Of a DNA stretch of 10,597 nucleotides, positions 5,634-10,597 are shown in pieces. The notes beneath the pieces were generated by a model that did not search any database, was not told the DNA's origin, and saw nothing but the letters and a program-made list of their open reading frames with translations. Location of the stretch: NCBI GenBank assembly GCA_030638625.1, contig DAOWEE010000317.1, positions 1-10,597 on the forward strand, read 5' to 3'. This stretch comes from Methanosarcinales archaeon (GTDB lineage: Archaea; Halobacteriota; Methanosarcinia; Methanosarcinales; Methanocomedenaceae). Positions within the stretch are counted from its first letter, which is position 1, and each line of letters starts with the position of its first letter. A program made the position numbers and the translations under genes.

Positions 5634-6935
5634 ATGATAATTAAAGACGTGCTCTGCCCCTTTTGCGGTTGTCTGTGCGATGACCTGGCAGTGGAAGTAG
5701 AGGATAACAAGGTAGTTGACGTGAAACACGCCTGCAAGATTGGTGCAAGTAAAATCAAGGGACATGACAGGATAAAGGCGCCCATGATGCGTGATGATAA
5801 AAATGGCGAGTTCAGGGAAGTTTCCTATGACGAAGCCATTAATGAGTCTGCCAAGATTCTTGCCAATTCCAAGCGCCCACTGCTCTATGGCTGGGCCTCG
5901 GGTGTGTGTGAGATGATGAAGAAAGGTGTCCTGCTTAACGAAGAGGTTGGAGGAATTATTGATAATACGGCCAGTGTGTGTCATGGGCCATCTGCTCTTG
6001 GTGTCCACGAGAAAGGATTGCCTACCGGTACCCTGGGCCAGTTTTCAAACAGGGCTGATGTGGTAGTATTCTGGGGCTGCAACCCGGTACAGGCCCATCC
6101 CAGGCATATGAGTAGATATTCTGTGTTCGCAAAAGGATTTTTTGCAAACAAAGGACGCAGGTCACGGAAGGTAGTGGTCTTTGATGTGAGAAAGACCGAT
6201 ACTGCCAATCTGGCTGACGATTATATACAGGTGAACCCTGGTGAGGACTATATGGTGTTGTCTGCCCTGCGGGCAATTGTGGCAGATAAGGCTGACGTTG
6301 TCCCCGAGACTGTGGGCGGTGTACCAAAAGAGAAGTTGGTCGAAGTGGCAGAGGTCATGAAGGGCGCAAAGTTCGGTATTGTTTATTTCGGCATGGGTCT
6401 GACCCAGAGCCGGGGTAAGTACAAGAATATCGATAATGCGGTGTCCCTTATCACTGAACTGAACGCCCATGGTAAACACAGTATCATACCCATGCGTGGT
6501 CATTATAATGTGACCGGATTCGGACAGGTATGCGCCTGGGAGACCGGATTTGTTAATGCAGTGGATATGTCCAGAGGCATTCCATACTATAACCCTGGCG
6601 AGACATGTTCCAATGACCTGCTGATGCGGGAAGAGATTGACGCAGCGTTTGTCATTGCCGGGGATGCCGGCGCACATTTCCCTGCCCAGTCAATCGCACG
6701 GATGGGCAAGGTACCTGTAATACAGGTTGACCCGTTCCATAACCCGACCACTGAGATGGCAAATATTGTGATACCCACAAAAGTATCTGGCGTGGAACTG
6801 GAAGGTACAGCATACAGGATGGATGCTGTGAGTCTCAGGATGCGCAAACTGGTGGATGTTGATTTCCCGTCAGATGAAGAGGTACTGGATAAGATAATTG
6901 CAAAGGTAAGGGAGATAAAGGGGGCTTCATCATGA
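5634..6935 (+). CDS. fwdB: Formylmethanofuran dehydrogenase subunit B (catalytic W/Mo subunit)
   Basis: Catalytic subunit that reduces CO2 to formate (or the reverse) at a tungsten/molybdenum bis-pyranopterin centre fed by a [4Fe-4S] cluster. The cluster ligands are C8, C11, C15 (CPFCGCLC) and C34 (HACKIGA). The metal ligand is C116 in TASVCHGPS, followed by H117. The codon is TGT (5979-5981), so this is the cysteine rather than the selenocysteine version. R288 in MRGHYNVTG matches the active-site arginine described for the Methanothermobacter enzyme. The C-terminal third has the molybdopterin oxidoreductase nucleotide-binding pattern (AAFVIAGDAGAHFP, PVIQVDPF, ANIVIPT and ELEGTAYRMD). The 433-residue length is normal. 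GGGAGG stands 7 nt before the ATG. The TGA stop overlaps the fwdA ATG (ATGA), so translation is coupled and subunits B and A are made together. Confidence 0.97.
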   Translation: MIIKDVLCPFCGCLCDDLAVEVEDNKVVDVKHACKIGASKIKGHDRIKAPMMRDDKNGEFREVSYDEAINESAKILANSKRPLLYGWASGVCEMMKKGVLLNEEVGGIIDNTASVCHGPSALGVHEKGLPTGTLGQFSNRADVVVFWGCNPVQAHPRHMSRYSVFAKGFFANKGRRSRKVVVFDVRKTDTANLADDYIQVNPGEDYMVLSALRAIVADKADVVPETVGGVPKEKLVEVAEVMKGAKFGIVYFGMGLTQSRGKYKNIDNAVSLITELNAHGKHSIIPMRGHYNVTGFGQVCAWETGFVNAVDMSRGIPYYNPGETCSNDLLMREEIDAAFVIAGDAGAHFPAQSIARMGKVPVIQVDPFHNPTTEMANIVIPTKVSGVELEGTAYRMDAVSLRMRKLVDVDFPSDEEVLDKIIAKVREIKGASS

Positions 6936-8635
6936 GTGAAATGCTAATCAAGAATGCAACTGTATATGACCCTATCAATGGTGTTAACGGTGACTTGATG
7001 GATATCGCTGTCAAGGACGGCAAGATAGTGGATAGTGCAAGCGGCAGTGCACAGGTCATTGATGCCGGAGGACGTCTGGTCTATCCGGGTGGTGTGGATG
7101 CACATACCCATATTGCGGGCAGCAAGGTGAACGTGGGCCGTATCATGCGACCTGAGGATTCACGCCTGGGTCTCAAACCTAAGACAAAACTGACCCGACC
7201 ATACACAGGATATACTGTACCAAATGTGTATGCCATGGGATACAGGTATGCTGAAATGGGATACACAACGGCTTTCGAGGCTGCCATCCCCATCCTGAAA
7301 GCAAGACATACACACGAGGAATTTGAAGAGATACCCATCATCGATAAGGGTGGACTGACATTGTTCGGCAGCAACTGGATGGTCATGGATGCAATCCGTG
7401 AGAACGACCAGGAGAGGCTGGCTGCATACGTGGCCTGGGGACTGCTGGCGTCGAGGGGCTGGGGCGTAAAGGTCGTGAACCCTGGTGGCGGTGAAGCATG
7501 GGGATTCGGTAAGAACGTGTCCGGTCTGGACGACCCGGTTCCTAACTTCGAAGTCACGCCAAGGCAGATTATCAGGAACCTGGCAGAAGTTAACGAGAAG
7601 ATGGACCTGCCACACAGTATCCACCTGCACTGCAACAACCTGGGCAAACCCGGAAACTACGAGACCACGCTTGCAAGTTTTGATATCTGTAAGGATATTA
7701 AATCCAAGCGGGACCGTCAGTCACTGCATGTGACCCATGTACAGTTCAATGCGTGGGGCGGTAACCACTGGGGCGATTTTGAATCAAAGTCAGAACCAAT
7801 TGCCGATTACCTGAACCAGAACGACTTTTTGACCATTGATATGGGTCAGCTGGTGTTCGGCAGTGCCACAACTATGACCGCGGATGGTCCAGTGCAGTAT
7901 GCCAATGCCAGACTTCTTAAGGCAAGATGGAGCAACGGCGATGTTGAGCTGGAGGATGCATCAGGTGTTACGCCACTGGAATATCATCCACAAAGTTACA
8001 TTCACGGTATCATGTGGGCTATTGGACTTGAATTAGCACTGCTGACCAAGGACCCATGGCAGGTGTTGATGACCACGGACCACCCCAATGGCGGGCCGTA
8101 TGTTAACTACCCGATGGTCATGACAATGTTGATGAGCCAGAAGAGGCGTGAACAGGAAATGTCAAAGATTGCTGAGAAGACTTTCGATCGCACTTGTATT
8201 GCTGGCATTGACAGGGAACTGGATTGGTATGATATTGCTATCAAGACCAGGGCCGCACATGCCAAGGTGCTTGGAATAGTGGAACACGGCAAAGGCCACC
8301 TTGGTGTAGGTGCTGATGCAGATATTGCCATTTATGATATCAAGCCTGATGAGACCGATGCTACTGTTGAGTTTGATAAGGTGGAGGCAGCCTTCAGGCG
8401 CTCGGCTTATACCATCAAAGCCGGCGAAGTAGTTGCCAGGGATGGCGAGATTACAGCGGTGCCAATGGGCAGGACCTATTGGGTAAAGACAAAAGTGGAC
8501 AATGGCGGGTATGACAGGATGATGGATGACTTGAAAATGAAGTTCAAGAACTATTACTCTGTGAATATGGCCAATTACATGGTTCAGGATGAATATGTGG
8601 AGCGTCCATACGTAGTTGAAACGGAGTACAAGTAA
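6932..8635 (+). CDS. fwdA: Formylmethanofuran dehydrogenase subunit A (zinc amidohydrolase)
   Basis: Subunit that condenses formate with the amine of methanofuran to formyl-methanofuran (or hydrolyses it in the oxidative direction) at a dinuclear zinc site. Formate reaches it through an internal channel from FwdB. The 567-residue protein is an amidohydrolase-fold enzyme. Metal-site residues are visible in order: H58-x-H60 (GVDAHTH), K180 in RGWGVKVVNPGG, the expected carboxylated lysine, H231/H233 in HSIHLHCNN, H266/H269 in SLHVTHVQ, and D383 in TTDHPNGGPY, the catalytic aspartate. GKGHLGVGADADIAIYD near 450-466 is the usual C-terminal amidohydrolase beta-domain return. The ATG overlaps the fwdB stop by 4 nt and is preceded by purine-rich sequence. 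The fwdC start codon begins 14 nt after the stop. All key residues are present, so it should be active. Confidence 0.97.
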   Translation: MSEMLIKNATVYDPINGVNGDLMDIAVKDGKIVDSASGSAQVIDAGGRLVYPGGVDAHTHIAGSKVNVGRIMRPEDSRLGLKPKTKLTRPYTGYTVPNVYAMGYRYAEMGYTTAFEAAIPILKARHTHEEFEEIPIIDKGGLTLFGSNWMVMDAIRENDQERLAAYVAWGLLASRGWGVKVVNPGGGEAWGFGKNVSGLDDPVPNFEVTPRQIIRNLAEVNEKMDLPHSIHLHCNNLGKPGNYETTLASFDICKDIKSKRDRQSLHVTHVQFNAWGGNHWGDFESKSEPIADYLNQNDFLTIDMGQLVFGSATTMTADGPVQYANARLLKARWSNGDVELEDASGVTPLEYHPQSYIHGIMWAIGLELALLTKDPWQVLMTTDHPNGGPYVNYPMVMTMLMSQKRREQEMSKIAEKTFDRTCIAGIDRELDWYDIAIKTRAAHAKVLGIVEHGKGHLGVGADADIAIYDIKPDETDATVEFDKVEAAFRRSAYTIKAGEVVARDGEITAVPMGRTYWVKTKVDNGGYDRMMDDLKMKFKNYYSVNMANYMVQDEYVERPYVVETEYK

Positions 8636-8649
8636 GGGAGGTATGAAGG

Positions 8650-9411
8650 ATGCAAACAATTACTTTAGTACCAATAGAGCAGTTCAATATCTCAATTGAG
8701 GGCGAAACAATATCACCTGACAATTTTGCAGGCAAGAGCGCTGACGAGATTGGCGCGCTGGTGGCATACGAGGGCAATTTCCCTCGCCTCCTGTCAGAGT
8801 TGTTCGACATCAAGGTTGACGGCAATGCCGACGCTGCTGATGATGTAAAGATCGAGATAAATGGTAATGTGCCACGCGTCAAGCGCATCGGTGAAGGTAT
8901 GACTGGCGGGCGCATTTTAATAAATGGCGATGTGGATATGAGGTGCGGCGCAAAGATGAAGGGCGGCATCATCACTATAAACGGCAATGCTGATTCCTGG
9001 GTAGGCCAGGAGATGCGCGGCGGTGAGATAAATGTCCAGGGCAATGCGGCCTTCTATGTGGGTGCCGGATACAGGGGTGAACCCTGCGGCATGCGCGGCG
9101 GTAAGATTACGGTGTTCGGAAATGCCAATGATTTTGTGGGCGAGCACATGTGCGGCGGCGAGATTGTCATTAAGGGCAATGCCGGTATCATGCCTGGTCT
9201 GTCCAACAAGGGCGGCAAGATTGTCATTGAGGGTAATACCACCATGCCGGGCAGCGAGATGACTAAGGGTACCATTATCGTGAAAGGCGAAGTCGAGGAT
9301 ATGATGCCTGTGTACCAACGCGAGGGTATCGAGGCTGTTGACGGCGTGGAGTTCACCAAGTACGTTGGCGACGTGGTTGTCGACGGTAAGGGTGAATTGC
9401 TCGTTAAGTAG
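8650..9411 (+). CDS. fwdC: Formylmethanofuran dehydrogenase subunit C
   Basis: Structural subunit related to the C-terminal beta-helix domain of glutamate synthase (GltB alpha type). It packs against FwdA and FwdB in the complex. The 253-residue protein has a short alpha/beta N-terminus (1-60), then from about 66 to 213 a series of some seven repeats of about 19-20 residues. The pattern is roughly I-x-I-x-G-(N/D)-x(4)-G-x2-M-x-G-G-x-I, giving the right-handed beta-helix (for example GGIITINGNADSWVGQEM and GGEIVIKGNAGIMPGL). One repeat has a 7-residue insertion around YRGEPCG (141-147). No catalytic residues are expected. GGGAGG lies 8 nt before the ATG at 8650; an ATG at 8643 is out of frame and ends quickly. 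It is the last gene of the operon in this window, followed by a hairpin and oligo-T. Subunits F and G are absent. Confidence 0.96.
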   Translation: MQTITLVPIEQFNISIEGETISPDNFAGKSADEIGALVAYEGNFPRLLSELFDIKVDGNADAADDVKIEINGNVPRVKRIGEGMTGGRILINGDVDMRCGAKMKGGIITINGNADSWVGQEMRGGEINVQGNAAFYVGAGYRGEPCGMRGGKITVFGNANDFVGEHMCGGEIVIKGNAGIMPGLSNKGGKIVIEGNTTMPGSEMTKGTIIVKGEVEDMMPVYQREGIEAVDGVEFTKYVGDVVVDGKGELLVK

Positions 9412-9419
9412 ACAAGAAT

Positions 9420-9477
9420 CGGATTTTTTTTAGGGGCAGTTCCCTGTGGGGAGCAGTCCCTATTTTTGCTTTTTTTA
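9420..9477 (+). terminator. Terminator behind the fwdDBAC operon
   Basis: A run of T (9424-9431) is followed by a two-part hairpin. AGGGG (9432-9436) pairs with TCCCT (9457-9461), and TTCCC (9440-9444) pairs with GGGGA (9448-9452) around a TGT loop, with an internal CAG/GCAG loop. Directly after it come T5 and T7 runs (9463-9476). Oligo-T runs are the main archaeal termination signal, so the combination 20-65 nt after the fwdC stop is convincing. Confidence 0.75.
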
Positions 9478-9553
9478 TGAATGTTTTTAAAATATTGGCA
9501 TACATATTATGCAGTGATGCTTTTGATTCTAAAGGTAAAGCCTAAGTCAAAAG

Positions 9554-9649
9554 ATGGACTCATTCGCTCAACAAACTGCAATAAAATATTCAAGGGACCT
9601 ATCAGAAGTACTGCAAGAAATCCGCGAGGAAGAGGGTGAAAGGCCATAA
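9554..9649 (+). CDS. Doubtful 31-codon ORF, possible small protein or gene remnant
   Basis: An ATG-started frame of 31 codons ends in TAA and encodes a strongly charged peptide, with an acidic/basic helix-like stretch (SRDLSEVLQEIREEEGER) that could form an amphipathic helix. I do not recognise it. The AAGGT at 9532-9536 is too far (17 nt) to be a convincing ribosome binding site. Upstream are a TATA-like TTTTTAAAATATTG (9484-9497) and the inverted repeat GCATA-CATAT-TATGC (9498-9512), placed so that a transcript could start near 9515-9520. It may be a real micropeptide, the stub of a lost gene, or chance. The whole gap 9412-9667 holds only this, the terminator and these elements. Confidence 0.2.
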   Translation: MDSFAQQTAIKYSRDLSEVLQEIREEEGERP

Positions 9650-9667
9650 ACCTAAAATTACTCTTGA

Positions 9668-10597
9668 CTACCCCCCTCTTCCGAACCGCTTCGTCAGCCA
9701 CTTCTCAATCTCAATCACAAAAAATCCCGGAACCGCAGCCAGTATCATGAGGCCCCACCAGTCAAGCGGAAGAGGTGCAGTTTTTAGCGGATTTATCCCG
9801 ATATATGGGGGAGCATAGATGATTGCAAGTTGTACCAGAACAGTAATCACTATGCCTGCAAGTACCCATTTGTTTGAAAAGGGGCTAAACGTGAATGCAG
9901 ATTCTGTAATTGAACGTGCGGTAATTAAATAGCAGATATGCACAAGTATCACAGTGGTAAATGCAGCGGTTTGCGCCTGTGTGAGCAGATAAGGGTCAAT
10001 GACAAGATCTCCATCAATGGCAGGGATTCCGCGGTAGTAATACATCGCAAACCCTGATATCGCCATCACAAGAGAGACCAGTCCAACCTTCTTGAAGAAT
10101 GGAGAGTCTGTTATCCGCTCACCCATATTCCTGGGAGGTTTCAGGAGTAAATCCTTCTCCATCGGTTCCTTGATTATCGGCAGCGCAAGTGCTACCGCAT
10201 CAAGCAGATTTATCCAGAGTATTTGCACAGGTTCGAGCGGGAGCCGGTCATGGAAGAGTACCAGGAATGGGGCAATCAATATAGCTCCCAGAACCAGTAT
10301 CGCCTGCCCCCCATTTGTTGGAAGTGTGTACAAAATGACCTTTTTGATGTTGTCGTAAACATACCTTCCCTCCTCAACCGCAGCAACAACCGTTGCAAAG
10401 TTATCATCGGCAAGTATCATGTCAGAAGCTTCCTTGCTAACTTCAGTTCCGGTAATCCCCATAGCAATCCCAATGTCTGCAGCCTTCAGCGCAGGTGCAT
10501 CATTCACGCCATCACCAGTGACTGCGACAACATGTCCATGCTTTTGCAATGCCTGTGTGATTCTTAACTTGTGTTCAGGTGTAACCCGTGCATACAC
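9668..10597 (-). CDS. P-type cation-transporting ATPase, C-terminal part (5' end outside window)
   Basis: Membrane pump that uses ATP to move a cation. Only the last 309 residues are here, because the frame runs off the window's right end and begins mid-protein in YARVTPEHKLR of the P domain. The hinge motif TGDGVNDAPALKAADIGIAMG is at residues 27-47. The phosphorylated DKTG site and the ATP-binding domain must lie outside. Six membrane segments (M5-M10) follow, at about 87-112, 121-142, 170-188, 208-226, 244-263 and 279-298. The arrangement is that of the Ca2+/Na+,K+/H+ group (P2/P3-like), not the heavy-metal group. M5 reads N95-G-G-Q98 and M6 reads N130-L-L-D133-A, differing from the SERCA calcium ligands N-x-x-E and N-x-x-T-D, so the ion carried cannot be named. 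It ends in a basic tail and is convergent with the fwd operon. Confidence 0.93.
   Translation of the reverse strand: MYARVTPEHKLRITQALQKHGHVVAVTGDGVNDAPALKAADIGIAMGITGTEVSKEASDMILADDNFATVVAAVEEGRYVYDNIKKVILYTLPTNGGQAILVLGAILIAPFLVLFHDRLPLEPVQILWINLLDAVALALPIIKEPMEKDLLLKPPRNMGERITDSPFFKKVGLVSLVMAISGFAMYYYRGIPAIDGDLVIDPYLLTQAQTAAFTTVILVHICYLITARSITESAFTFSPFSNKWVLAGIVITVLVQLAIIYAPPYIGINPLKTAPLPLDWWGLMILAAVPGFFVIEIEKWLTKRFGRGG

Noticed and set aside
5979..5981. Possible selenocysteine at the metal-ligand position of FwdB.
   Set aside because: The codon is TGT (cysteine), not TGA, and the frame contains no internal stop.
6162..6677. Open frame of 171 codons on the minus strand.
   Set aside because: Fully inside fwdB on the opposite strand; composition typical of an antisense shadow.
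7081..7647. Open frames of 188 and 156 codons on the minus strand in fwdA.
   Set aside because: Both are antisense to conserved fwdA sequence including its zinc-site region; no independent support.
8845..9290. Repeated GGCGGC / AACGGCAATGC-like DNA segments in fwdC suggesting a repeat array.
   Set aside because: They follow the roughly 19-20-residue beta-helix repeats of the protein and are explained by coding constraint; spacing and sequence are unlike CRISPR.

Overview
The window looks like chromosomal DNA from a euryarchaeon with the methanogenesis (or reverse methanogenesis) pathway, most likely a Methanosarcinia-type methanogen or an ANME-2-like methane oxidiser. The evidence is a four-gene formylmethanofuran dehydrogenase block, an archaeal lipid head-group synthase, an archaeal aIF1/SUI1 protein, an Archaeoglobus-type alanine dehydrogenase, GGAGGTG-type ribosome binding sites and AT-rich archaeal TATA boxes. 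I cannot name the genus. No rRNA, tRNA, CRISPR array or insertion sequence was seen.

Layout. (1) 2-1168, plus strand: the 3' end of an unassigned multi-pass membrane protein, then an archaetidylinositol-phosphate-synthase-like CDP-alcohol phosphatidyltransferase. (2) 1164-1227: a short AGT-triplet-rich spacer between convergent genes. (3) 1228-3625, minus strand: aIF1/SUI1, cysteine desulfurase (IscS/NifS), Fe-S scaffold (IscU) and a small XRE-type regulator with a cysteine-rich tail. In transcription order these are SUI1, iscS, iscU, regulator. (4) 3702-5097, plus strand: a DUF192 protein and alanine dehydrogenase, divergent from SUI1. (5) 5243-9411, plus strand: fwdD-fwdB-fwdA-fwdC, tightly spaced, with strong ribosome binding sites and a hairpin/oligo-T terminator. 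(6) 9412-9667: terminator, a TATA-like element and one doubtful 31-codon ORF. (7) 9668-10597, minus strand: the C-terminal part of a P-type cation ATPase that starts outside the window.

How the genes fit together. FwdB and FwdD form the molybdopterin/[4Fe-4S] module that interconverts CO2 and formate. FwdA is the zinc amidohydrolase that interconverts formate plus methanofuran and formyl-methanofuran. FwdC is the beta-helical scaffold subunit. The polyferredoxin/ferredoxin subunits (FwdF, FwdG) are not here. IscS and IscU supply Fe-S clusters, for which Fwd is a heavy consumer. The cysteine-rich regulator directly behind iscU is the most intriguing gene, as a possible Fe-S or metal-responsive controller of the isc genes. 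Otherwise the window is mainly conserved core metabolism. I found no convincing wholly new system.
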